Assembly (NCBI GenBank): GCA_044370695.1 | Contig: JBILVB010000156.1 | Location: forward strand, 1-8,598 | Reading direction: 5' to 3' | Source of the DNA: JBEIFW01 sp044370695 | Lineage (GTDB): Bacteria > Actinomycetota > Acidimicrobiia > Acidimicrobiales > Ilumatobacteraceae | Length of the DNA stretch: 8,598 bases | Shown here: positions 1 through 6,586 of the stretch, piece after piece | Position numbering within the stretch: the first letter of the stretch is position 1 | How the letters are laid out: each line of letters begins with the position of its first letter | Program-made: the position numbers and the translations under genes | The notes under the pieces: generated by a model | Told to the model about the DNA's origin: nothing | What the model saw: only the letters and a program-made list of their open reading frames with translations | Databases searched by the model: none

Positions 1-78
1 CGGCCTCGGCGGCGGTGACGAGCACCGGGCCGGTCCCGCCCGGGCCGCCTACGCCCGGCCCGCCCGCGGCCGGCCCGG

Positions 79-1266
79 TCACTGCTGGCCTCCGGTGAAC
101 CAGGCGACGTCGGCCGGATCCGGGGGTGCCACGGCGACGGGGACGCCGCCGTTGCGGAGGCTCTCGGTGGCGGCGCAGCCGGCCGCGACGGCCTCCCGGG
201 CGCCGACGGGGCTCGTGTCGGTGGGGCCGCCGATGCGGGCGAAGCGGGTGAACTCGGCGAGCAGGGCCTCGTCGGCGCCGCCGTGGCCGCCGTCGCCGGG
301 GGAGAACGGGAACTCGTGGTCGCCGTGTTCGGTGAAGCCCTGCCGGCGGTTCCAGAGGCGCACGACCCCGTCGACGTCGCCGTGGTTCTCGAGGCGGCCC
401 TCGGTGCCGATGACGGTGTAGTTGCGCCAGTAGTCGGGGCTGAAGTGGCACTGCTGGTAGGCGGCGAGGACCCCGTTGTCGAGGCGGGCGTTGACGAGCG
501 AGAGGTCCTCGACGTCGATGACCGGGTTGAGGCCGCGCTGGGCCGACGGGGGCCACCAGCGGGCCGGGTCGAACCAGCCGGCCGGGGTGGTGCCGTCGTG
601 GCGGTGGGGGTTCGTGCCGTAGACGGCGAGCGTGCCCATCCCCTGCACGAGCCGGCTCACGCCGCCGGCGAGCCAGTGGATGACGTCGAGGTCGTGGGCG
701 CCTTTCTGCAGCAACAGGCTCGTGGTGTTGGCCCGCTCGGCGTGCCAGTCCTTGAAGTAGAAGTCGCCGCCGTGGCCGACGAAGTGCCGGCACCAGATCG
801 CCTTGGGTTCGCCGACGGCGCCGTCGTCGATCAGGCGCTTGAGCAGGCGGACCATCGGGAAGTGGCGCATGTTGTGGCCGACGTAGAGGCGGGTGCCGGT
901 GCGCCGGGCGGTGGCGAGGATGCGGTCGCAGCCGGCGGTGGTGATCGCGAGCGGCTTCTCGGCGAAGGTGACCTTGCCGGCGCGGAGGCAGTCGACGACG
1001 AGGGCTTCGTGGGTGTGGTCGGGGGTGGCGACGACGACGGCGTCGACGTCGGGGGCGTCGAGCAGGTCCTGGTAGCGGGCGGTGGTCCACGGGGTGGGGG
1101 CGACACGGCTGGCCCAGTGGGCGAGGCGGGTGGGGTCGAGGTCGCACAGGGCGACGACGTGGGCGCCGCGGCCGGGGCGGTGGGCGGCCTCGACGATCGA
1201 TCCGCGCAGCCCGAGGCCGATGACGGCGATGCGCAGGTCGTCGAGCCGGGCAGAATCGGGCGCCAT
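79..1266 (-). CDS. Gfo/Idh/MocA-family NAD(P)-dependent oxidoreductase
   Basis: This 395-residue protein is a cytoplasmic dehydrogenase of the Gfo/Idh/MocA family, which oxidises or reduces hydroxyls on sugars, inositols and related polyols. The N-terminus carries the Rossmann dinucleotide loop G17-L-G19-L-R-G22, followed by an acidic CDLDP segment at the end of strand 2. The family hallmark E103-K104-P105 is present, as is the K188-G-A-H191-D-L-D stretch containing the usual catalytic lysine/histidine region. The C-terminal half fits the family's alpha/beta substrate domain, and the length suits a long member. The ATG at 1266 is preferred because GGGAGG lies 8 bases upstream and the Rossmann strand begins directly after it. 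The frame stays open much further upstream, but only as out-of-frame GC-rich shadow. It is not WbpB-like: the length and motifs differ from that UDP-GlcNAcA 3-dehydrogenase. It diverges from the nucleotidyltransferase gene with overlapping start codons. The substrate cannot be deduced. The family call is secure. Confidence 0.93.
   Translation of the reverse strand: MAPDSARLDDLRIAVIGLGLRGSIVEAAHRPGRGAHVVALCDLDPTRLAHWASRVAPTPWTTARYQDLLDAPDVDAVVVATPDHTHEALVVDCLRAGKVTFAEKPLAITTAGCDRILATARRTGTRLYVGHNMRHFPMVRLLKRLIDDGAVGEPKAIWCRHFVGHGGDFYFKDWHAERANTTSLLLQKGAHDLDVIHWLAGGVSRLVQGMGTLAVYGTNPHRHDGTTPAGWFDPARWWPPSAQRGLNPVIDVEDLSLVNARLDNGVLAAYQQCHFSPDYWRNYTVIGTEGRLENHGDVDGVVRLWNRRQGFTEHGDHEFPFSPGDGGHGGADEALLAEFTRFARIGGPTDTSPVGAREAVAAGCAATESLRNGGVPVAVAPPDPADVAWFTGGQQ
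1251..1256 (+). promoter_or_regulatory. Possible -10 element for a leaderless nucleotidyltransferase transcript
   Basis: CAGAAT has the two most conserved -10 bases (A at position 2, T at position 6) and ends 8 bases before the ATG at 1265. No convincing Shine-Dalgarno sequence precedes that ATG, so a leaderless message is plausible. There is no clear -35, and the element lies inside the coding region of the opposite gene. The call is tentative. Confidence 0.25.
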
Positions 1267-2107
1267 GGGCGCATCCTCCCGCACCCCACCCACGCTCGTC
1301 CTGCTCGCCGCGGGGCTCGGCACCCGGTTCGGGGGCCCGAAACCGCTTGCCCCCGTGGGGCCCGAGGGCGAGCCGCTGGTGCTGGTGTCGTTGGCGCAGG
1401 CGGCGGCGGCGGGGTTCACGGAGGCGGTGGTGGTGCTGGCCGGGGCGACGGCCGAGCCGATCACGGCGGCGTTGGCGGCGGCGCCGATGCGGGTGCGCAC
1501 GGCACGCCAGGAGTCGGTGGGGCCGCCCCGGGCCAAGCCGTGGGGGACGGTGGCGGCGACGTTGGCCGCCGGCGTGGACGGCGACGTGGTGGTGGTGAAC
1601 GGCGACGACCTGTACGGGGTGGCGGGGTTGCGGGCGGCGTTCGAGTGGTCGACGGGGCCGTCGGCGGCGGACGCAGTGATCGTGGGGTATCCGGTGGGCC
1701 GCACGCTGGCCACCGAGGGCGGGGTGTCGCGGGCGGTGGCGGTGGTGGGTGAGGGGGGCCGGTTGGTGTCGTTGGTGGAGCACCGGGACGTGCGCCGCGA
1801 CGGGTCGGGGCGGATCCGTTCGGACCAGGCGGCGGAACTTGCACCGGACACGGTGGTGTCGTTGAACCTGTTCGGGCTGCGGGCGGGGATGCGTCCCCGG
1901 TTCGTGGCGGCGGTGGAGGCGTTCGTGGCGGCGGCCGGCGACGACCCGGGGGCCGAGCTCGGGCTGCCCGATGCGGTGGGGGCGTTGGTGGCGGCGGGGG
2001 CGGTGACGGTGGACGTGGTGTCGACCGACTCGCCGTGGCACGGGGTGACCTGGCCCGGGGACGTGGAGGTGGTGCGGGCGGCGCTGCGGGCCGAGGCCGC
2101 CGGATGA
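1265..2107 (+). CDS. Sugar-1-phosphate nucleotidyltransferase (NTP_transferase / MobA-like fold)
   Basis: This 280-residue protein is predicted to transfer a nucleotidyl group from an NTP to a sugar 1-phosphate, giving an NDP-sugar and pyrophosphate. The N-terminal signature L14-A-A-G-L-G-T-R-F-G-G-P-K26 is the nucleotide- and phosphate-binding loop of the family. K91-P-W-G-T95 fits the sugar- or base-contacting loop, and N112-G-D-D115-L-Y-G supplies the metal-binding aspartates. Near the C-terminus come VSLNLFGL and H259-G-V-T-W. From memory, the same order (KPWGT, DDFYG, VSMNFWGF, FGVTY) is found in an uncharacterised nucleotidyltransferase that sits beside NahK-like kinases in Bacteroidetes. 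The gene overlaps the kinase by four bases, so the two are almost certainly translated together. The ATG at 1265 is chosen because the binding loop starts about 13 residues later. No strong ribosome binding site is visible. The base and sugar specificity are unknown. A MobA or IspD role is unlikely given the KPWGT/DDLYG features. Confidence 0.85.
   Translation: MGASSRTPPTLVLLAAGLGTRFGGPKPLAPVGPEGEPLVLVSLAQAAAAGFTEAVVVLAGATAEPITAALAAAPMRVRTARQESVGPPRAKPWGTVAATLAAGVDGDVVVVNGDDLYGVAGLRAAFEWSTGPSAADAVIVGYPVGRTLATEGGVSRAVAVVGEGGRLVSLVEHRDVRRDGSGRIRSDQAAELAPDTVVSLNLFGLRAGMRPRFVAAVEAFVAAAGDDPGAELGLPDAVGALVAAGAVTVDVVSTDSPWHGVTWPGDVEVVRAALRAEAAG
1275..1280 (-). promoter_or_regulatory. Ribosome binding site of the oxidoreductase
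   Basis: The minus strand reads GGGAGG here, with an 8-base spacer to the ATG at 1266. This decides the start of the oxidoreductase. The site lies inside the first codons of the divergent nucleotidyltransferase gene. Confidence 0.7.
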
Positions 2108-3114
2108 TCCCGCCCGGATGGGCGGACGCGTTCGGGGTGACGGTGAGCGGGCCCGCGATCCCGTTGGGGGACGGGCACATCCACGGGACGTGGCGGGTGC
2201 CGTGCGCCGGCGGGGACGTGGTGGCGCAGCGGATCAACACGGCGGTGTTCGCGGACGTGGCGGCGTGCGAGGCGAACCTCGATCGGATCGACCGGCACCT
2301 GGCCGGCCGGGGGCTGGTGGCGCCGCTGGTGCGGACCGTGGGGGGTGCGGTCCACTGGCGGGATCCGGACGGGGTGCCGTGGCGGGTGAGCCGGTTCGCG
2401 GCGGGGACCGTCGGGGGCACGGTGGCGGCGGACGCGGCGCAGGCGTTCGACACGGCCCGGCTCTTCGGGCGGTACGTGGTGGCGCTCGACGACCTGCCGG
2501 GGGGTGCGCTGGCCGACACGATCCCCCGGTTCCACGACCTGGCGCACCGTGCCGGGCAACTGGCTGCAGCGGTGGACGCCGACCGGTGCGGTCGGCTCGC
2601 CGGCTGCCGGGGTGTGGTCGACCGGGCCGGGGAGGTGGTGGCGGAGGTGGGCCGCCGGCTCGCCGCCGTGGGGTCGTTGCCGGTGCGGACCGTCCACAAC
2701 GACGCCAAGGTGGCCAACGTGCGGTTCGACGCCGTGAGCGGTGCGGCGGCGGTGGTGGTGGATCTCGACACGACGATGGCGGGCACGGTGCTGGCCGACG
2801 TGGGGGAGTTGCTGCGCACGGCGTCGAGCCGGGTGGCCGAGGATGCGCTCGAGCCCGCTGGCGTGGTGGTGGACCCTGAGCGGGTGGCGGCGGTGCTGGA
2901 GGGGTTCGCCGCCGGCGCCGGGGCGGTGCTGGGCGACGCGGAGCGGGCGGTGCTGGCCCTCGGCGGCCCGTTCCTGGCGGTGGAGAACGCGGTGCGGTTC
3001 CTGGCCGACCACTTGGACGGCGACCGCTACTACGGCGCCGAGCGCCCCGGCCACAACCTCGACCGGGCCCGGGTGCAGCTCGCCGTCACGGAAGGGTTGC
3101 TGGCCCGGTGCTGA
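2104..3114 (+). CDS. NahK-like N-acetylhexosamine 1-kinase family protein (APH-fold phosphotransferase)
   Basis: This 336-residue cytoplasmic kinase has the choline/aminoglycoside kinase fold and resembles N-acetylhexosamine 1-kinase (NahK, about 360 residues), which phosphorylates GlcNAc or GalNAc at C1 with ATP. A glycine-rich GDGHIHGTW loop near residue 25 fits the nucleotide loop. It is followed by AQRINTAVF, close to the LQRIN-x-x-VF signature of this branch, and by a TIPRFHDLAHR segment also typical of it. The Brenner-type catalytic motif is H198-N-D200-A-K-V-A-N205, and the metal-binding motif is D220-L-D222-T-T-M-A-G. The start overlaps the upstream stop as ATGA, and GAGG lies 7 bases before the ATG, inside the nucleotidyltransferase gene. 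The pairing suggests that the kinase makes the sugar 1-phosphate that its partner activates. Relatives have been mislabelled as mucin-desulfating sulfatases or aminoglycoside resistance enzymes, and neither fits here. The family is clear. The exact sugar is inferred. Confidence 0.87.
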   Translation: MIPPGWADAFGVTVSGPAIPLGDGHIHGTWRVPCAGGDVVAQRINTAVFADVAACEANLDRIDRHLAGRGLVAPLVRTVGGAVHWRDPDGVPWRVSRFAAGTVGGTVAADAAQAFDTARLFGRYVVALDDLPGGALADTIPRFHDLAHRAGQLAAAVDADRCGRLAGCRGVVDRAGEVVAEVGRRLAAVGSLPVRTVHNDAKVANVRFDAVSGAAAVVVDLDTTMAGTVLADVGELLRTASSRVAEDALEPAGVVVDPERVAAVLEGFAAGAGAVLGDAERAVLALGGPFLAVENAVRFLADHLDGDRYYGAERPGHNLDRARVQLAVTEGLLARC

Positions 3115-3120
3115 GTGGCG

Positions 3121-5028
3121 CTACCAGCTGAGCGGACGGCTGGTGTCGGCCCGGTCGAGGAAGGTGCGGCACCACAGTTCGATGAGGGCGATGGCGAACA
3201 GCGGGTAGGCGGCGTCCACTCGGCCCTGCTCGTCGAGCCGCCGCAGCTCGGTCACGGCAGCCGGGCGGAACACGCCGCGCTCCCGCAGCGACCGCTCGCT
3301 GAGCAGCTCGTCCATGGATGCTTTGAGCTCGCGGTTGAGCTGCGAGCGCAACGGCATCCCGAACCCGGCCTTGCGGCGGCGGCCGACTTCGGGGGGCACC
3401 CATCTGCCGAGCGCATCGGCAAGTAGCGCCTTCGGGATCCCGCGGGGCATGAGTTGGCCTGCCGGGATGGTGGCGGCGAAGTCGACGAGGTCGTCGTCGA
3501 GGAACGGCACCCGCACCTCCACGCCGGCGGCCATCGACATCCGGTCGACGTAGGCGAGGTTGTGGTCGGCAAGGAAATGCCGCTGTTCGAGCCGGAGGCA
3601 GGCTTCCACGGCGTGTGCGTCGGGCCGGGTCTCGTCGAGGGTGGTGGCCATGGCCGGGGAAACTGCAGTGCCCGGGGCGCCGAGCGTGCCGGCGACGAGG
3701 TCGGGTGCGAGCCAGTCGAACAGGCCGACGATCCGGCCCGCCCGGTCGGCGTCCACGGTGGCGAGGAGCTTGCCGATCCGTCGGGTGCCGGCCCGGCCGG
3801 CGGGAAGACGGCGGCCGGCGGACGCGGCGGCCCGCCGCAACGGTGCCGGAAGCGCCCCGGCGAGCCGATCGAAGTAGAGCGCCCGGTGGCGCCGGTAGCC
3901 GGTGAAGACGTCGTCGCCGCCGGCCCCGGAGAGCAGCACGATGCAGCCGCGGGCTCGGGCGGCGCGGGCGATGCGGACGGTGAGGATGGCAGCCGGGTCG
4001 GCGTGCACCTCGTCGAGCGACCACACCGTCTCGGCGAGTTCGCCGGGTTCGGCGCCGCTGCCGTCCACCGGCACCCAGTCGATACCGAGGCGGCTCGCGG
4101 CGGCGTGGGCGTGCGGGGTGTCCGACTCGAAGCCTTCCCGGCCGAGGAGCTCCTCGCCGAGGTCGGCGGTGAAGGCGTGATCGAGCCGACCCGACTCGAG
4201 CGCGGCCGCGGTGATCGCAGTGGAGTCCGTCCCCCCGCTGAACAGCGTGCCGACCGGGACGTCGCTCACCAGCTGGCGCCCGACGGCGATGCGGAACCGT
4301 TCGGCGATCTCGGCGTGCAGTTCGGCGGGGCGCCGCCGAACGGTTGCGACGCGCCCGACGTCGAGATCCCAGTAGCGCTGATCCGAGACGATGCGCCCGG
4401 CGCGCAGGACCAGCGCGTGGCCCGGTTCCACCTGCTGTACACCGGCGAGCATGGTGCGCGGCGCCGAGGGCCACAGGTGCCGCACGGTGTCGGCGACCGA
4501 TTGCAGGTCGAGGCTGCGGGGCACGGCGGGATCCATCAGGATCGCCTTCAGCTCGCTGGCGAAGCTGATCCGGCCCGGCGTCTCGGCGAGATAGAGCGGC
4601 TTCACCCCGAAGCGGTCACGGATCAGGGTGATCTCGTCGCGGTCGTGGCGGGCGATCGCGGCGGCGAAGATGCCGCGGAGCTTCGTGAGCCCGCCGATGC
4701 CGAATTCGGCGACGTGACGAACGAGCACTTCGGTGTCGCCGGCGCTGCGGAATCGGTGGCCGCGCTGTTCGAGCACGGTGCGGAGTTCACGGAAGTTGTA
4801 GATCTCCCCGTTGAACACGATCGTGAGGCCCAGCTCGTCGACGGTGAGGGGCTGATCGGACGCCGCGGTGAGATCGATGATGGCCAGCCGGCGATGGGCG
4901 AGGGCGGCGCCGCCACCCGGCCGGAACCACTGCCCGCTGCCGTCGGGGCCGCGGTGGGCCTGGGCCAGGTTCATGGCGGCGAGGATCGCGGCGTCGATCG
5001 TGCCGCTCATGCCGGCGATGCCGCACAT
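3121..5028 (-). CDS. asnB: AsnB-type glutamine-dependent amidotransferase (asparagine synthase family), possibly acting on a sugar acid
   Basis: This 635-residue protein has the usual AsnB length and two domains. The N-terminal class II glutaminase starts with Met-Cys2, so Cys2 becomes the nucleophile after Met removal. It keeps R26-G-P-D-G30, H45-R-R, F72-N-G-E75-I-Y and G97-D-T-E100. The C-terminal ATP-pyrophosphatase domain has the PP-loop S264-G-G-T-D-S269 and ends with DRMSMAAGVEVRVPFLD and RRKAGFGMP segments. The ATG at 5028 is fixed by the need for an N-terminal Cys, and GAGG lies 6 bases upstream. The motif that reads SGEGSDE in E. coli AsnB is S-G-A369-G-G-D-D here, so the conserved Glu linked to acyl-adenylate formation is absent. 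The context is a surface-polysaccharide locus: a HexNAc dehydrogenase diverges from it and an epimerase follows that. AsnB homologues in O-antigen loci (WbpS, WbtH) are thought to amidate uronic acids, so a sugar acceptor is a serious alternative to aspartate. The family is certain, the acceptor is not. Confidence 0.95.
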   Translation of the reverse strand: MCGIAGMSGTIDAAILAAMNLAQAHRGPDGSGQWFRPGGGAALAHRRLAIIDLTAASDQPLTVDELGLTIVFNGEIYNFRELRTVLEQRGHRFRSAGDTEVLVRHVAEFGIGGLTKLRGIFAAAIARHDRDEITLIRDRFGVKPLYLAETPGRISFASELKAILMDPAVPRSLDLQSVADTVRHLWPSAPRTMLAGVQQVEPGHALVLRAGRIVSDQRYWDLDVGRVATVRRRPAELHAEIAERFRIAVGRQLVSDVPVGTLFSGGTDSTAITAAALESGRLDHAFTADLGEELLGREGFESDTPHAHAAASRLGIDWVPVDGSGAEPGELAETVWSLDEVHADPAAILTVRIARAARARGCIVLLSGAGGDDVFTGYRRHRALYFDRLAGALPAPLRRAAASAGRRLPAGRAGTRRIGKLLATVDADRAGRIVGLFDWLAPDLVAGTLGAPGTAVSPAMATTLDETRPDAHAVEACLRLEQRHFLADHNLAYVDRMSMAAGVEVRVPFLDDDLVDFAATIPAGQLMPRGIPKALLADALGRWVPPEVGRRRKAGFGMPLRSQLNRELKASMDELLSERSLRERGVFRPAAVTELRRLDEQGRVDAAYPLFAIALIELWCRTFLDRADTSRPLSW

Positions 5029-5073
5029 CACACGCCTCGATACGGGCGCAATCGACCAGCGGGCTCGGCGTTG

Positions 5074-5087
5074 GTTGCGATCACAAC
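5074..5087. repeat. Near-perfect palindrome, possible operator
   Basis: GTTGCGATCACAAC pairs at six of its seven symmetric positions (GTTG-c-GATC-a-CAAC). This size and symmetry are typical of a dimeric regulator's site. It lies 45 bases upstream of the asnB start codon. No regulator can be named, and a 14-base dyad could arise by chance. Confidence 0.3.
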
Positions 5088-5104
5088 GGCTCCATGCGGC
5101 GGCG

Positions 5105-5110
5105 AACATA
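5105..5110 (-). promoter_or_regulatory. Candidate -10 element for asnB
   Basis: The minus strand reads TATGTT, close to TATAAT, which would give an asnB leader of about 70 bases. No good -35 sits at 16-18 bases (the TTGGAA further upstream is about 21 bases away), so this is only a candidate. Confidence 0.25.
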
Positions 5111-5114
5111 CCCT

Positions 5115-5126
5115 GAGTACGAGTAC
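5115..5126. repeat. Tandem GAGTAC hexamer
   Basis: GAGTAC occurs twice head to tail in the A/T-richer core of the divergent promoter region, directly upstream of the candidate leftward -10 element. It may be a short regulator contact site. It is too short to be significant alone. Confidence 0.3.
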
Positions 5127-5133
5127 CGAAATT

Positions 5134-5153
5134 CCAACGAAACGTTCGATTGG
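5134..5153. repeat. Interrupted inverted repeat, possible operator
   Basis: CCAACGAA and TTCG-a-TTGG form an 8-pair dyad with one extra A on the right arm and a 3-base centre. It lies 67 bases before the dehydrogenase ATG. No run of T follows, so it is not a terminator. An operator for one or both divergent genes is the best guess. Confidence 0.35.
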
Positions 5154-5207
5154 GGAAGCGATTGCGGGCCCGGGGTCGGGCCGGTCACACTCGGGGCGTG
5201 CATCGGC

Positions 5208-5213
5208 AAGGAG
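5208..5213 (+). promoter_or_regulatory. Ribosome binding site of the nucleotide-sugar dehydrogenase
   Basis: AAGGAG with a 7-base spacer before the ATG at 5221 is the strongest Shine-Dalgarno sequence in the window. It fixes the start within a frame that is open far upstream. Confidence 0.85.
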
Positions 5214-5220
5214 AGTCGGC

Positions 5221-6582
5221 ATGACCGGCACATCGGAGCCGGGCGCATCGACGTCCGGGCGGCTCGTAGCGCAGCTCGCGGACCGGTCGGCGGTGGTGGG
5301 CGTGGTCGGCCTGGGCTATGTGGGTCTGCCGTTGGCGCACGCGTTCGTCCGGGCGGGCCTGCGGGTGATCGGGTTCGACGTCGATCCGGCCAAGATCGCC
5401 GATCTCGCCACGGGCCGGCCGTATCTGGATCATCTCGGGCCGCATCTGTTCCGGGAGCTGGCCGATTCCGCGGCCTTCGACGCCACCGCCGAGATGGGGC
5501 GCCTCGGCGAGCCCGATGTGGTGCTCGTCGCCGTGCCCACCCCGCTCGGGCGGCATTACGAACCGGACCTTCGTTTCGTCACCGGGGTGGCCCGGGATCT
5601 GGCCCGGGTGGTGCGGCCGGGGCAGCTCGTCGTGCTCGAATCGACCACGTACCCGGGCACCACCCGCGACGAGTTCGCCCCGATCCTCGCCGCAGCGGCC
5701 CACCACGGCCGCCCGCTCGAGCTGGGCCGTGACGTGTTCGTGGCCTATTCCCCGGAACGGGAGGATCCGGGCCGACCGATCGACTCGGTGAGCATCCCCA
5801 AGCTGGTCGGCGGTCTCGACGACACGTCTCGTGATCTGGCGGTGGCCGCCTACGCGTTGGCCTTCGAGCAGGTGATCCCGGTGTCGAGCGCCGAGGTGGC
5901 CGAGGCGGCGAAGCTGCTCGAGAACATCTTCCGGGCGGTGAACATCGCGCTGGTGAACGAGATGAAGGTGGTGCTCACCGATCTCGGGGTGGACGTGTGG
6001 GAGGTGATCGATGCGGCCGCAACCAAGCCGTTCGGGTTCATGCCGTTCTACCCGGGCCCGGGGCTCGGTGGGCACTGCATCCCGATCGATCCCTTCTACC
6101 TCACGTGGAAAGCGAAGGAGGTGGGGCGTCCGGTCGAGTTCATCGAACTGGCCGGGTTGGTGAACCACCGCATGCCCCGCTACGTGGTGGATCGGCTCGC
6201 CGAGGGCTTGAACGACCAGGGCAAGCCCGTGCGCGGCTCCCGGGTGCTGGTGATCGGGCTGGCCTACAAGGCGAACGTTGGTGACACGCGCGAATCGCCG
6301 AGCTTCGAGCTGATCGAGCTGCTCCGCGCCCGGGGTGCCGCCGTGGACTACCACGATCCGCACGTGCCCCAGACCCTGCCGGTGCGCCGCCACGACCTCG
6401 GGATGTCGAGCGTGCCCATCGGTGCGGAGACCGTCGCGGCGTACGACGCGGTGCTCATCTCCACGGCGCACGCCGCGGTGGAGTACGAGCTGATTGCTCG
6501 GCACGCGCTGCTGGTGGTGGACACCCGGAATGCGATGGCGCCGTATGCAGGGATGCTGGGAGCCCGGCTGGTGAAGGCCTAG
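5221..6582 (+). CDS. UDP-N-acetyl-D-hexosamine 6-dehydrogenase, WbpA type (nucleotide sugar dehydrogenase)
   Basis: This 453-residue cytoplasmic enzyme should oxidise C6 of a UDP-N-acetylhexosamine twice with NAD+, giving a UDP-HexNAc uronic acid for surface polysaccharide. The Rossmann loop is G30-L-G-Y-V-G35. E140-S-T-T-Y-P-G-T-T148 carries the catalytic-domain glutamate, K231-L-L-E-N235 the conserved Lys and Asn, and G-G-H-Cys286-I-P-I-D-P-F-Y-L the thioester cysteine. The C-terminal UDP-binding domain includes GLAYKANVGDTRESPS. The ESTTYPGTT and PGPGLGGHCIPIDPFYLTWKA blocks match WbpA-like UDP-GlcNAc 6-dehydrogenases better than WecC, which has a GPGVGGHCIAVDPWF-like block. Databases may still label it WecC. 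The first 15 or so residues are a variable lead-in. It diverges from asnB and converges with the 2-epimerase gene at a 4-base gap. UDP-GlcNAc is the likely substrate. UDP-GalNAc is possible. Confidence 0.93.
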   Translation: MTGTSEPGASTSGRLVAQLADRSAVVGVVGLGYVGLPLAHAFVRAGLRVIGFDVDPAKIADLATGRPYLDHLGPHLFRELADSAAFDATAEMGRLGEPDVVLVAVPTPLGRHYEPDLRFVTGVARDLARVVRPGQLVVLESTTYPGTTRDEFAPILAAAAHHGRPLELGRDVFVAYSPEREDPGRPIDSVSIPKLVGGLDDTSRDLAVAAYALAFEQVIPVSSAEVAEAAKLLENIFRAVNIALVNEMKVVLTDLGVDVWEVIDAAATKPFGFMPFYPGPGLGGHCIPIDPFYLTWKAKEVGRPVEFIELAGLVNHRMPRYVVDRLAEGLNDQGKPVRGSRVLVIGLAYKANVGDTRESPSFELIELLRARGAAVDYHDPHVPQTLPVRRHDLGMSSVPIGAETVAAYDAVLISTAHAAVEYELIARHALLVVDTRNAMAPYAGMLGARLVKA

Positions 6583-6586
6583 CGGA

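Larger units (their letters stand above)
5029..5220. promoter_or_regulatory. Divergent promoter region between asnB and the nucleotide-sugar dehydrogenase
   Basis: This 192-base gap separates two outward-reading genes, so it must drive both unless transcripts arise inside neighbours. The stretch 5105-5155 is visibly richer in A/T than the surrounding coding DNA. It holds a candidate leftward -10, a tandem GAGTAC repeat and two dyad elements, listed separately. I found no convincing rightward -10/-35 pair, no riboswitch-like structure, and no small coding frame I would defend. Confidence 0.65.

Noticed and set aside
1..78. Possible end or start of another gene at the left edge (a Pro/Ala-rich plus frame ending near 96; a minus-strand GTG at 25 reading VLVTAAEA)
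   Set aside because: It is too short, very GC-rich and motif-free. Either reading could be chance. GC-rich dyads occur here, but no T run supports a terminator.
283..1752. A 489-codon plus-strand frame
   Set aside because: It is a Val/Gly/Asp-rich low-complexity shadow that crosses two well-supported genes and has no domain.
79..3054. A 991-codon open frame on the minus strand extending the oxidoreductase far upstream
   Set aside because: Only the part from 1266 down has family motifs. The upstream part is Pro/Arg/His/Ser/Thr-rich shadow opposite the nucleotidyltransferase and kinase, and GGGAGG marks the ATG at 1266.
2104..3114. Aminoglycoside resistance gene
   Set aside because: The catalytic HNDAKVAN and DLDT motifs are shared by the whole APH fold. 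The QRIN-x-x-VF and TIPRFHD features and the nucleotidyltransferase partner point to a sugar kinase.
3086..4474. A 462-codon open frame on the minus strand, out of frame with asnB
   Set aside because: It is arginine-rich shadow of asnB. The asnB frame carries every expected motif.
3454..5220. Long open extension upstream of the dehydrogenase start
   Set aside because: It lies antisense to asnB, has no recognisable domain, and the AAGGAG-ATG at 5221 directly precedes the Rossmann fold.
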